Shown: positions 46,911 through 59,489, counted from the first letter of the stretch. The stretch: 64,000 nucleotides of DNA from Micrasema longulum (GCA_022494885.1 JAGVSM010000224.1:186001-250000); one strand, 5' to 3'. The notes: generated from the letters alone by a model not told the origin. Numbers and translations: made by a program.

Positions 46911-47060
46911 CTATGATTTACCCAAATATTTCATTTTGAGAGCCATTTTCAACGAATTGTAAATAACTCACTATTATAATCAAGTTGGGGTAGAGAGGGA
47001 TTCGAACCACGAACCTTTGAGCCGTGAGTCCGGGATACTAGCCACGGGATCACAACTCGA
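46911..47060 (-). repeat. SINE family A copy, minus arm of an inverted pair
   Basis: The minus strand reads TCGAGTTGTGATCCCGTGGC, GGTTCGAATCCCTC and TTGAAAATGGCTCTCAAAAT; closely similar to the copy at 591-750. Confidence 0.8.
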
Positions 47061-47544
47061 TTATTTACTCATTTTTTCATTTATTGAAACAGTCATACAA
47101 ATTTAAAAAATACGTACAAAGAAATAACAAATGGCTTAACAATAATTGTATGAACAAGAATATAAAAAAAAACCACATAAAGTTCACCAGGAGTATTTTC
47201 ATGTTTTCCCAAAGAATATTGACTTTTTCATAAAACATAAGTGTAAATATTAGTAATAATAAGAAAATGAAAGTAAATTACCAAACATAGAAAGTAAAAA
47301 TAACATATAAATAAAAACAATAAGGAGATATTTAGCAATTAAAAGCAACGCAATTTTTAGTCATGAAAATAATTTACAGGATATAAAAAGACAGTTCTAA
47401 TTTGAGATACCCCAAAAATACCTACAATATAATTATATTATGTTTTTTTAAAGAATATTTAGTTTCGCCGAAAATTTCCATTACACTTAAATTGTTGTTA
47501 CATAAGAAGCGTAATTAGTTAATTTGCCTACTGGTATGAAGTAA
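47061..47544. other. Intergenic stretch, possible LINE 3' region
   Basis: Starts with an ATTTATTGAAACAGTCATAC motif reminiscent of the 3' ends of minus-strand LINEs, without coding remains. Confidence 0.3.
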
Positions 47545-47825
47545 TAAGAAAACGGGACGCAGCAAACTCCAGTGACAGCTGTCATCAAGCGGAGGCAATA
47601 CTGTTGGCTAAACCATGTACTGCGGATGCCTCCTGAGAGCCTTCACCACGCTTGCCTACTTTACAAGGCATCGGGTTCTCGACGTCCTAGACGTCCACTG
47701 CTGACTATTCACCGGCAGTTGTCAGTATGTCAGAACTACGGGACGCGAACCTGACTTGATAGAGATGTATGGAGGCTTTTTGTGGACACCATACGCTCCA
47801 ACTAGGTAGGAGAAATGGAATGATA
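47545..47825 (+). mobile_element. RTE-like LINE 3' end, GAT-tail family
   Basis: Encodes TAVIKRRQYCWLNHVLRMPP and SLHHACLLYKASGSRRPRRP, same family as 26.1 and 33.4 kb. Ends TGGAATGATAATGA. Confidence 0.75.
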
Positions 47826-48821
47826 ATGAATAGTACCTATATACTTAACAAAAATCTATTTCTATTTATATACAATATATATTATAATAGTTATATTATG
47901 TATCGTCATTTGTGAGCAAGTTGCAAATTCAAAGACAATTAATCAAATAACTTTAAGTACCTACACACATTTTTTTAAAAATATGTCTTTAATTTCTTTT
48001 CTTGTACGTACGTATTCAAATATTTTTAATCAAAACTTTGAATATATTTTTACTCAACAACCAAACAAAAAGCTTTATTTAAATAAAACAACCTTGTCCA
48101 AACGGTTATAAAAAATGTAACAATACCATAAAAAATACTCTTGAAAACAATAAATAAAAATAAATAAAAACAACAGTTTGCTTTTGTTTGACCAATTAAT
48201 ATTATTAATAAAAAGCATGTATTTGATTCCAATAAAAATTTGAACTCAAAAATAAGGTATTATGGTTTTGAGTTATTGGAAATGGAATTTTTATTATTAT
48301 TACGGATAACTTTTATATCGCCACTATCGAATACTTTAAGGCGCTTTACATATAATGCATCATTCTTTTTTTAAATACGTTGTAACTATATATTTAAGTT
48401 CTACCTTTCTACTTTTGCCAGGTAAATTTGAGTAATTTATGTCAACAATTATGAGAAAAAAAAATTACCCAAATATCATTAAAAATGCAAACGGTTGTTT
48501 GGATTTTAATTATCGACTTTTCAGTTTATACCGATTGGATTAAATAAAATAACGATGTTTTTTGTCCCATCCCTATGCTAAACCGTTTTAATTGTTTTGG
48601 AATCATTATAAAAGGTTTGGAATCTACATAAATTCCATAGAAAACGCCTAATAAGATAAGAAAACGTCAAACACTAACAACAAAAATAATAATTCAGTTA
48701 ATTCGTCGAATGAAACTAAGATTAAATTATATGGTAAATGTAGTTTATTTAATGTTCACTAATTGCCGTATTTTAATAAAAATAATGTTTGAATAATACC
48801 TGTCAGAAATATATTATAACT
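47826..48821 (+). promoter_or_regulatory. Upstream region of Fused
   Basis: About 1 kb between the last LINE and the Fused ATG; AT-rich with no clear TATA box or initiator that I can defend. The promoter and 5' UTR should lie here. Confidence 0.35.
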
Positions 48822-51800
48822 ATGGATAAATACAACGTGTTATCTTTCATCGGAGAAGGGTCTTTTGGTAGGGTATTCAAAGTAAAGAATAAAGAAACAG
48901 ATGGAATATTTGCATTAAAAGTTATACGAAAGGTAAGAAAACCACTTAATTTATATTGTTAATTCATGTGTAAATTAATAATTTGTCTTGACGGAAATTA
49001 TGATAATTAACTGTAAATTTTAGAAAGGGCGGTCCACAAAAGATCTAAAAAACCTCCGGCAAGAATGTGACATACAACAGCACCTGCGACACCCAAATAT
49101 CATCCGAATGATCGAAAGTTTTGACACAGATACAGAACTAGTTGTCGTAACAGAATTTGCTGAAAAGGATCTTCACGGAGTTCTGGGGAAAGAGGGATGT
49201 CTACAGGAAGCTAAAGCTCAAGTTCTTACCTGGGATTTGGTATCTGCCATGTACTATTTACATTCGCATCGAGTTTTACACAGGTTAGCATTAATATCTA
49301 CCTTTTTCTGATCTTAGCCATAAATAACTGTTAAAAATCTACAAACCAGACTAGTGAGAGATCCACTGTTAACTCTATGGCTGTTTTCAACTTTTTTAAA
49401 ACCTAATTGATTAAATCACCTCCAAACTTGATGACCTGCTGCTATTGTCTCATTGTTTTACCACACCAAATTTGTGCAATCCAGAATATTTGACACTGTT
49501 ATTAAAATATTAACATGCGTAGTATTTTTAATAACAATAACCGGTTGATAACATTAAGCAAAGAATAAATAAAAGATATTGAAAGAAAGGTGAGTGCCGG
49601 GAACAGAGTGAATGGTGCACTGAAATCAACCTTGGCAAATAAATGTTCATCGCAAGAGGCAAAATTAGCAGTTCACAATGGAGTCCTAGTCCCGACTGAT
49701 GTATGGGAGTGAAGTATGGACTTGGAAAAACAAGAATGAAGATAGGCTGAATGCTGTCAAAATGCGATCTCTCAGGCGAATGTGTGGTAGAACTATTTAC
49801 AGTAGATGCACAAATGATGAGATACGTATATTATGTAAGGCTGAGATAGGTATTATTGACAAAATCAACAAATAAACTCTGTGCTGGTTTGGACATGTAG
49901 AGCGAATAGACAGCAAAAGAACGGCTAAAAATATTTACAATGCGAATGTTGATGGATGCAGAAGTAGAGGAAGACCGAGGAAGACATGGCATGACCAAAT
50001 CCAACAAATACCTGAAGATGGACATCTCAAAAGTCGAAATAATCGGCACACGTGCATGAGAAGATGTATGAATGTAGAGGAAGCGAGATCTGTTTGCAAA
50101 GATTGAGTGATATGGCGTTCTATCCTCTCTGCCTACCCTTACGGAGAAACGGCGTGATGCTTTGTTGTTGTTGTATTTTTTAAATAAATTGATGGCCGTT
50201 TGCCTTATATTGGAGTTAATCAACATCTGAATCTAGTGATCGTTTGTATAAAGTTTTGAACAATAGGATTATTTGATAGAAATTCCCATGAATTTACTTC
50301 CCTCTATTTATGATTATATTTTTACGTCAGTTAATAACGTTTGTTTATTTGTTTTATCTTTGTGTTCAAACATTTAACTAAAGATAGAAGGTTTTTTTGT
50401 AACCACTTACAAAATTTTTATGTCTACCAGCTTTGAGCTGACCCAATGTGATCTTAATGCCGGTGGAAATAAAAACGTTACGTGGTTTACTATTACATTT
50501 GATCCGCACGCTAATATAAGTAGGTACTGCTGGCTGCATTTTCTAAATGTCGATGGTTCGTCTGTCCGCAGAATAACTGTATTTCATTTTGGAAAGTATA
50601 TATTTTAATACTTTTTCAGGGATTTAAAACCACAAAATGTTCTAATTGACTCGCTCGGTAAAGCAAAGCTTTGTGATTTTGGTTTGGCACGTAATATGAC
50701 CACAGGAACACATGTTCTCACTTCTATTAAGGGAACTCCTCTGTACATGGCACCTGAACTGATTGATGAAAAACCCTACGATCATCAAGTAAGTATGCTC
50801 TATCGCGTCTTCAAATTATTGCTATCATCGAGAAATTCAATAAAGTTTCTGAAATTTTAAAACACGCAGTGGTGACTAAAGGCGACTAATACAACACACA
50901 AGAGTAGATGCAATGATATGAATACTCCACTTGCCACCCCCTTACTCTTACTTCATCTATGGCGACATAAAAATTAGACTCATAATTTGAATGCATTGTG
51001 GTCAAAATATTCCCCAAAGTTCAAAACTCACTCACACTGTGACATCCGGCCATTATGTTTTCTCTTAATGTTTGAGGCCCGTTTAATTTCCGCTCTAAAC
51101 TCCAAATTCAACCTTATGTACATTAAACCTTACTCGCAGCACGCGTTGTCTAAAGGAGTGCAAAATAGACTGAAGATGGCTTTGTTCAGTATTTACATTT
51201 TTGAATTTCTCAATGAAATATAAAATAAAACATTGTTGAGACCACTTAAAATGTTAATACTAACTAATACTTATATCTTTGCATATTTATGTATGCTTTA
51301 TTGAGTTATGTAATTAGGTTCTTACGAGCTAATAAAAAACATTTAATTTATGTTGCATAATATTATCAAAATTTCGTCAGGAAGATAATCTTTTGTAATT
51401 AAAATAAAAATAAACACTTTGTCCCTAACCGCTTAGTATTTATTTTATTACTGACTGGTTTCAAAGCTACCCAAATTTCTTTATCAAGGTTCAGTAACTT
51501 AATTTTCATAGAATTTAAAACACCTTGTGTAGCTTCGAAACTGGTAATACAATAAATATTGAATGGTTAGAAACAAAGTGTTTTTATTTTAATTTTGTAA
51601 TGAATAACTTTAAAATTCTTTAATGCTTCAAATATAAATTTTATAATCTTTTGTTTCTCATTGTACAATCTCCCAACTTGTAGTCTTATTTTTTTCTGTC
51701 TTTGGTTTGTGTATGGCATTGTTTCGTGAATATTTTTTATTTGGCTTAAACTCGAATTGTAGTTTAATGTTTTTCATTTTTCGTGCGTTTTATAATATAA

Positions 51801-54800
51801 ATAATATAGGTATACATGAATGAGATATAAACATAAAAATGCAGTGTTTAAAACTGTCTTAACATTTTGTAATTTCTCTCTGTATATTAAGTCTTCTTTG
51901 TACATTCTCACATGTAAAAAAAAGGGTATTATTAAGTGTCCTCGGCATGGGTAACATCAGTGAGGTCACATTATTTTTATTATTATTTATTATTGTTTGT
52001 AACGTGAAAAAATTAATTAATGAAATGAGTGCAATTTCGAATACCTGTAATAACTCATTTGCTGCACCTAGAATAAATGAAGAAAGTAAATTTGAAATAT
52101 TACAGGCGGATCTGTGGTCTCTCGGTTGCATCGTATATGAAATGTTAGCTGGTCAGCCCCCTTTCTCTACTTCATCGTTTGTACAGCTGGTTCACCTCAT
52201 ACGCCATAGGCCTGTTCAATGGCCCAGCTTTGTATCTCAGCAAGTTGTTTCCTTTCTTCAGGTATTTTTTCCATACATACTTACACACGATAATGATTAT
52301 ACAAGTTCTTTCATTCTGGCAAGTTTTCCAATAAATATTTTTTTCAGGGGTTGTTACACAAAGATCCCACTCTCCGATTTAGCTGGCAGGAGATTTTGAT
52401 CCATCCATTTGTGTCTGGCCATATTTTAATACTTCCCGAACAAACGCCTACGGAATCACCCTTTACCCAACCTCTCTCCCAGAGTCAGACGGCAGCCAAA
52501 CAATTACAAAAAGAAAGACTCAATAACACTAATACTACACAAAAGTAAGCAAATTTGAATACTTAAATTACGAATATGAAAAAATATTACGAAAAATATT
52601 TTACTCAAAGGAAACATATTTTTTCTTTCAGTTTGATGCCACAAGCTGTTCAAATTTTGGAAAGGAGAGAACAGATGAAAGTTGCGCAGTTCAAACCTTC
52701 CGGAGTCTCTGAAGGCGTCCCGGTGTCAGATGATGATAGTATTCGAGTTGCCAGTGCCATCAGTATGAGAGATAGCCTTCGAACAGACGATGAAGATCTG
52801 CAGCTTATCACGGGAGCTCACGCAGATCTTCTCAAACATGAATATGATGTTCTCAACCAAGATAATCTAATAATTAGTAACTTGAATTCGAATATCGCTC
52901 AACTTGCGCTCCAACCGAGGTGTCCACTGCCAATTTTAAAAGAAGTGGAAAAAGAAAAGAATGTAGAATCTGATAATAAAATCATAGATAATAAAGAAAT
53001 AAATGATACTGTCGAAGAAAAATTAGATGATCACGATGTGAGCAAAAGAAAGCTGAGCCAAAATTTAGACAATTTCTCAATAAGATTAAAAACTGTATCC
53101 AAGAACAACAATCATGAAAATACAGCGACTGTCGGACAAACAGCTAATAATACTTACTCCGGTAATGCGGTAGTGGTTGAAAAAGAAACAGTTTTAAGTA
53201 AAAGTGTTCCTCCCTCTTACAAACAGAAACTTCTTCAGTTCTCGCGGGAGAAATTCGGCTTTGGAAGCGGAAACAAATTAACGAGGAGTTTGAAAAAGTC
53301 ATTTAGTTTCAAGAATATAGAAAAGGCCGAGAAAGGGCGCAGGATGAGCGAACCCGCTCATGTTACTGCGGCTCATGTCAGGGCTATGGGGCATAGTAAG
53401 GAGGGAAAGGAAAAGGAAAACGATGAGGACACGGAAGGAGACAAGACAGAGGATGAAGGAGGGCTGATAGTATCGGAGAAACTTAAATTGTGCGATATTA
53501 ATTCTAATGATGGACATAATCTCATTGGTGTGTAAAATTCCAATATATTTTCTATATTTAACTAAGTACTTATGTATTTACATACATAATATTTAAAAAT
53601 AATAATTGATAAGGGTTTGTAAAGTATTAAAATATTTTATGCTGAAATTCAAAAAATATTTTTGTTTCTTCAAACAAATCATACACAGTGCAATTTTATT
53701 ATACTTGCGATGAGTTAATTATTTAAATTAAAAGCTGTTACATGTCAATCCGAAAATAATTTAATATTGTAAACATATGCTTGCTTGCTCGGAGCACTAA
53801 CATTTCTCTTCTTCACCAATCCTCTATACGTGAACTATTTGTAACTAAAAATCACAAATTTTAATTAATGTATGTTTTATTTTAGATGACGATAGTACAC
53901 CAATAGAAAAAGATGAATGGTTAGCCTTTATGAAATCCAATATGAAGGAGGTTCTAGAAGGAGATGTGGAATCTCTTACTCAGCAGAACATTGTAAGATA
54001 ACATTACAAAAAAATATGTAATTATTACAAGCAAATACAAACTAATACCACTTTTGAACAAAGGGATTTTGAGTATTATTTAATAAAAATCTATAACCTA
54101 CTTCCACTGTCTATTAAAACAATTTTATATGAGAAAATGTTCAAAAAGGCTATAAAAAAATGGATAGTGGAGCTGGGTAGATGTAAAATGGATTGTCTCA
54201 TTCGCCCAAACCAATATTAAAGAAACTGCTCCACAAATGTATAGTTTAAGTTATGTTTTTGTTATTTTGTTGTACATTTTATCAAATAAATAATATAGGT
54301 GTACATAAATTAAATATAAACTTTCTGAACATTTTGTTAAGTATCTCATTAAGTCTTCTATGTTTATTCTCACATGCAAAAGTATTTTTTTAAAAGTATA
54401 TTGTTAAGTGTCCTCGGCGCGGGTAACCCCAGTGAGGTCACATTATTTTATTATTAATCTTTGTTTAGAAGGGAAAAAAATGAATAAACAATAATAATAA
54501 TGAGATCACACTTATCGTAATGTGATTTTTTTGCTAGCCTGGATATTCCCTACTTTTAAAAAGTTTCAGCAAGAACATCATACACATATGGAGCTATGAT
54601 TGCCGAAACATCGTAACCGACAGAAACAATATTTTACAGAAGAATACATCTCCCTCTCAATCAACGAGGAATATACTTTGAGAATCAAACTCTGTCGTTA
54701 CTTGAGAAGATAAAGTGATCTCCTGTAAAATATTGTTTTTGTAGGTTACAATGTTGTGGCAAACATGGATCGATAAATATGTGAATAAACAATGAAATGA

Positions 54801-57800
54801 CGCTGTGTTATATTTTCCAAAGAAATGAAAATTCTAAATACTTCCATGTTTGTTTTATATATTTATTTATATATACGCCCAATGGGCATTTTTATGGACA
54901 CATTTATACATTGAAAATTATTATAAAAAAATTAGAAAGACTCAATGGTTTATAGTAGACTTTGTGGGAGTGGAAGCGGGAGAGATGTGTTTATAATTGA
55001 ATTTGATTCAGTGATTGTTTGAAAGAAGACAATATGTTATCAAAGAAATCAAGACTGGTATGTTTGTTGACAGACCTAAGAATTCTGGGCATAGGGGAAT
55101 GAAAACCATAGTTAGTTCTATGGTTATCGGTATGAAAGAGTAAGTTTTGTCTGAGGTTTCTAGTTGGGATATTATATATTATATATATATATATATATAG
55201 TTTTCTTTATTTCGTAGAAGTTGATTGCGATATTTTGTTGTAATATTCCAGGTGGGGATGGTAGTAGGCGTGGCTCGACACACGGGGGCCGGGACCGAGG
55301 TTCGCGGCTCCCTCGCGGCCCTCCTGTCTCTACCCCTGGTGGCCCCTCATGTGCCCCGCCAAACTGTCAGCACTATACTTAAGGTGAGCGTAATAGAATC
55401 ACTCTACAGGTGTCAACAAATATGCTGAACAAATTATATGATACAGAGAGCACAAATAAAAGTGTGTTATAATTAGTTTACATAATTTATTTTAGTATTT
55501 TACTGCCACTATTTTATTGATCATCGGCCTCAAAGTTATCATAAAAATTTCATCTTGAATTTTATTGTTGCAACTTTAGGAATTTCAAGATATCTTATGT
55601 ACACTGACATTTTGTAAACTTTCCAACTTCACTAAATTAACCAGAACTCAGTTAACTAGTACCTGAGATATACTAAAGTACATGTAATCTGTTTACAGGT
55701 AAAATTCATTAAGTACAGATTTATGGTAGAGTGACTTTTTGTCACTAAGCTCTATATTTTTTAACAATCTCTTACATAAAAAAATCACTAAGTCCGCCAT
55801 TTAACTATGTATACTTTTGTTATTATTTTTGTATGTATTACATTGTATATTATGGTTAATAAAGATTATTTTTTTTACTATGTGACCCGAAAAAGCTGTT
55901 TATGGTATAGTTTAACTAACTACAGTTTTGTAAGAGATTGTTGAAAAATATAGAGTTTGATGATATAAAGTTATTTTACCATACATCTGTACTTAATGAG
56001 TTTTACCTGTCAACCGATGATATAAACTTTTATTTTTTCTTAAGAAATTGCTTTATAGTACATTCTATGCAATATTGGCTGAAATTAAAGAGGTAACACT
56101 GATTAGTTCAGTAAAAATCCAATTATCCGGGTTAATGAGTGCCAGATGTTATCCGGATATGCAGAAATCCGGATAATTGGATTAACCATTAAATTGAGGT
56201 AATATAAGAAAATGCAAAATTTACTCTAATATCACTTTGTTATTGCTTTTGAAATAAAACAGCAAATTTTAATTGCATTAAAAACTTACTTGAACATGTC
56301 CGGCTAAGTTTAAGGAAACATTAAATTTTTTATTGTAACATCTTTATTTTTTATTTTCTGACAACGATCTGGATATTTAGCAATCCGGATGACTGGAATT
56401 ACGATAAACGGATTTCTACTGTACATTCATCACTAATAAATATTAGATTGATTTTTTAAAACTTATACTCACCGGAGAAAGTTATAGTATGCCTAGTTAA
56501 ATAGTTATTGTTAAATTTTCAAATAATTGATAAAAAAATATAGATTTGAAATTAGTCCGAAAAGTAATTTTTTTTCTTACAAAATAATGTATACGACCAC
56601 CCAAGTAGGATGCTGATTACATGCACAATGTGTTACGCAGTTCGATGCGTGCAGAGAGGCCGTGTCCGTAGGATTTCGGTGTACTCAGATATTTAAAACC
56701 TATTGAACAAAATCATGAAAAATTAAGCACAAACAAAAATGAGAGCACATTTTGATGATTAAGGAATCGAAAAACTCACAAGAAATTCCTAAAAAAAGAT
56801 GTGGGTTTTAAAACTGTGTCTAATCTGACACACCACCGCCACATTAATAATTTTTTGAGCCAGCGGGCTTAAGAGCATTATAATCTGTTATAGAATTTCA
56901 CAAAATCTTGATCGATAAAATAAACTGAATAATCTTATATTACAGGTGTATCTGGAGGTTAAGCTAGTTCCCAATCTAGTATACGCAGCCAGACTATTGA
57001 TCCGTCAGAGTGCTGTTGAACACAATTCTACAGAGAAGTAATAATATTATTAAACATTCTATGCATTTTTAAAAACGCATTAGAATATTTTATTTATTCA
57101 AAAGCACTAATATGCTATTTGCATATTTCAGCCCCGTAAGGAACCTCACTAGTGAAGAGATGCTAGCACTCTGCAGATTAACCGAACTCACTACACAACT
57201 TTGTCTCCGTGGAGCGCCATTTGTTCAGCAACTGTGTGATGCTGTGGCTGTTTTGAATACAGCTCCACTTCTTGCTCAGTATCTATCGTTACGTAAGTTT
57301 AATTCCATAATGAAAAAACCATATGCGTGTTAAGAAATACACGTGTAATGTATATTTTTAAGAACTGGGATAGCGGTCACATTGAGATCAGTATTTCTAC
57401 TTTTCCATTTGTTGACATTGAGGTATAATTAAATGGAGACGATGCTTCATACAACGCCAGGTAATTCTAAAAATAATCATTGTTGCATCATGCCACATTG
57501 ACATTGCCATGCAAAATAAATACTAGATTAAAAAAGACTAACTGTCCGTGCTGGTTTTCGCGCCCTTTTACGCTGCTTCACATTTACTTACCGCTGCGCA
57601 TAAAATACTAATTCCTACTAAATACCGGTCAAATGCAGAAACCTCAATGAGTGGGACACAAGTCGGGTGGTTAGTGCCGCATCTAGTAATACAATTCACA
57701 AAAATTAAAATGTGATTTTTCTCAAGCCTGGGTGTTAATTGGCTGTAATTAACCACTGTAATTGGGCCTCCTAGTCTGTTATGGTGCAAAAAAAATACAT

Positions 57801-59403
57801 ATGTCAATGTTTGTTGATGATTGAATGGTTCAAATATTACCTTTATCTTGTGTGTTGATTTGTGATCTTATCTTAAATAAACCTAAATATAGATAAGATT
57901 TATTATTTGAATTTAAAAATTGAAATTTTATGCTCTTCCCAAATATTTCAATTTTTGGACGATTTTCAACTACTTGAAATAAATGTGTTCAGAAAATTGT
58001 GGTAAAGTGGGGTTCAATCTTCAGACATCCGATTCGTAAGTCAGATACTACGAGATCAAAACCTATTATTGTAATGTACAAGAGCTAGTCCCTTTTTTGG
58101 AAAATTACAGCTTTAAGATACTAAATAAATGTAAAAGCAGATTTTAAACATATATTTTTTTTAAGAATTAAAAAAAAAAAAACAAATTTTACAAATGTGT
58201 AAATTTTTTGTTTGCTTATGACACTTACAGAATGTAGAGTTAGAGTTAGAGTTGAAAATATTTCTGTATAAAGGAGCAGCCAGCTGCAGCCAGGGATACA
58301 GTAAAATGATTAAAATATTAAGTATAAATAATCACTCCGCTTATTTTTGTTCAAAAGTTTGTTTGAAAGGAAGGCGAGTGCCAGGAACATGGTGAACGGT
58401 GCACTAAAATCAACCATTTATACCGGCAAATAAATGTTTGTTGTAAGAGGAAAAATTAGCTGTTCTCAATGCAGTTCTGACGCTGACCCTTGGAAGCCAA
58501 GTATGGAATTGAAAAAATTAAGATCACGTTGGCTAAATGCTGTCGGAATGCATCTGTCAGGCGAATATGTGCATAAATGTCGAGATCTGTGTGTTTTTTA
58601 CATGTCTTAGGGCTGAGAAAAGCATTATTCACAAAATCAAGAAAGGAGTTCTGCGTTGGTTTGGACATGTAGAGCGAATGGACAGCGAAAGAATGGCTAA
58701 AAGGATTTACAATGCGAATGTTGATGGATGCAGAAAACAAGGAAGACCGAGAAAGACATGGCATTACCAAATGAAAAAAATCTTGAAGACATGTCAAAAG
58801 TCGGAATAATCGGCGTGCGTGCATGAGAAGATGTATTTTCTATTTTTTTTTTTATTTATCAAAAACCTATAAAAAGTCAAATACAAATTATCAAGTCCTA
58901 CTATGAATGTGAAGGAAGCGAGGTCTGTATGCAAAGACAGAGTGATATGGCATTATATCCTCTCTGCACACTCCTATAGGAAACGGTGTGATGGTTTTTG
59001 TTTTGTTTGTTTGAAATAATTTATTATCTTTACAGATGAGAAAAGATTGCGTATGGTACTCAACACTATCACAATGCTTACCGTCATCTTACAAGATCTT
59101 CCTGAGAATGCGGAGCTTGTGGAGTCTGTGCTGTTTGAGGGAGAGTGTATCGACATATGCGAACTGCTGAGCCATCCCAGTGACACTTTGAAGATCAGAG
59201 TTTGCGTACTAATCGGTCTCTTGGGGAGGTATTGTTGTACCGCGTTGTGCCAGCGTCTCGGAAAAGTCTGGGGTTTGAGACAGAGAGATGTTCTAGAAAA
59301 GCTACAAACTCACTCCAACGAAACTTTATCCAGAGCGGCTAAGTGCGCAATAAGAGATCTATCAAAGTTGCCCTTCTACCAACAAAATACCGGGATACGG
59401 TGA
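48822..59403 (+). CDS. fu: Serine/threonine kinase Fused (STK36 orthologue), 11 exons
   Basis: Kinase of the Hedgehog pathway, acting in the cytoplasm with Cos2 and Su(fu) to control Ci/Gli. Exons: 48822-48932, 49024-49283, 50620-50788, 52106-52261, 52348-52544, 52632-53527, 53886-53992, 55252-55383, 56946-57037, 57132-57292, 59036-59403. They sum to 2649 nt (882 residues) with phase kept at every GT-AG junction. The kinase domain is at about residues 4-254: glycine loop GEGSFG (11-16), ATP lysine K33, helix-C E51, catalytic HRDLKPQN (123-130), DFG (143-145), APE (168-170). The activation loop holds T151, T154 and T158, matching the Drosophila Fused positions as I recall them. Residues about 300-590 (mostly exon 6) are charged and low in complexity. 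Residues about 600-882 match the conserved Fused C-terminal region, starting at KDEWLAFM. Drosophila Fused is about 805 residues. The start is the first ATG before the glycine loop. All catalytic residues are intact. Confidence 0.95.
49585..50180 (+). mobile_element. 5'-truncated LINE in Fused intron 2
   Basis: With shifts it reads [17 protein letters not shown], then [39 protein letters not shown] and [12 protein letters not shown]. Ends GCTTTGTTGTTGTTG. Sense orientation. Same family as the copy at 58.35 kb. Confidence 0.8.
51403..51597. mobile_element. MITE in Fused intron 3
   Basis: Inverted ends AAAATAAACACTTTGTCCCT and, read inward from the right, AAAAACACTTTGTTTCTAAC, with TGGTTTCAAAGCTAC against AGTTTCGAAGCTAC. 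A half copy appears near 39.54-39.60 kb. Confidence 0.65.
51790..51995. repeat. Intronic repeat, copy 1 (Fused intron 3)
   Basis: Shares AATATAAATAATATAGGT-type sequence, TTAAGTCTTCT, TTCTCACATG, then AAGTGTCCTCGGC and CAGTGAGGTCACATTATTTT with 54.29-54.48 kb. An open frame running into exon 4 from here is accidental. Confidence 0.75.
54285..54480. repeat. Intronic repeat, copy 2 (Fused intron 7)
   Basis: Same order of motifs as copy 1, in the same orientation. Confidence 0.75.
54590..54775. mobile_element. MITE in Fused intron 7
   Basis: CCGAAACATCGTAACCGACA and GAAACAATATTTTACAG are inverted at the right as CTGTAAAATATTGTTTTTG and TAGGTTACAATGTTGTGGC. Confidence 0.65.
54850..55160 (-). 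mobile_element. Jockey-like LINE 3' end in Fused intron 7
   Basis: The minus strand reads [20 protein letters not shown] then [17 protein letters not shown], the ORF2 terminus, with an AAATATA tail near 54860. Antisense to Fused. Close in pattern to 61.3 kb. Confidence 0.7.
55695..56010. mobile_element. MITE with about 82-bp TIRs in Fused intron 8
   Basis: Both ends read inward ACAGGTAAAA, then TCATTAAGTACAGAT, TATGGTA and further to CAATCTCTTACA, with several mismatches. 316 bp, no coding. Confidence 0.8.
56105..56423. mobile_element. Tigger/pogo-like MITE in Fused intron 8
   Basis: Left CAGTAAAAATCCAATTATCC and TTAATGAGTGCCAGATGTT; right, read inward, CAGTAGAAATCCGTTTATCG and CCAGTCATCCGGATTGC. 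Confidence 0.65.
57690..57792 (+). repeat. SINE family B tail fragment in Fused intron 10
   Basis: TTAACCACTGTAATTGGGCC then TCCTAGTCTGTTATGGTGC and an A-run; the tRNA head is missing or unrecognisable. Confidence 0.6.
57935..58070 (-). repeat. SINE family A copy in Fused intron 10
   Basis: The minus strand has head AGGTTTTGATCTCG, degraded B box GATTGAACCCC and the body through AGTTGAAAATCGTCC. Old copy. Confidence 0.55.
58350..59010 (+). mobile_element. 5'-truncated LINE next to the last Fused exon
   Basis: Open part 58620-58806 reads [40 protein letters not shown] and [15 protein letters not shown] second-site AT-rich insertion interrupts it near 58845-58900, then [20 protein letters not shown]. 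Ends in TTTTGTTTTGTTTG about 25 bp before the exon 11 acceptor. Confidence 0.8.
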
Positions 59404-59447
59404 CGAATACGCAAATGGAGAAAACATGTTAAAATTTCATCAGTGTA

Positions 59448-59453
59448 AATAAA
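59448..59453 (+). terminator. Poly(A) signal of Fused
   Basis: AATAAA 45 bp after the Fused stop codon, predicting a very short 3' UTR. A SINE begins about 35 bp further on. Confidence 0.7.
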
Positions 59454-59489
59454 TCTACTGTTATATTTACAACTGTGCTTAAATATATA

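Noticed and set aside
51947..52399. 150-codon frame with a start codon running into kinase sequence
   Set aside because: Only the part from 52106 to 52261 is exon 4 of Fused. The upstream part is an intronic repeat, and the acceptor TTACAG precedes exon 4.
52576..53535. 319-codon frame as a separate gene
   Set aside because: It is Fused exon 6 extended by chance at both ends. Splice sites at 52631/52632 and 53527/53528 keep the frame with neighbouring exons.
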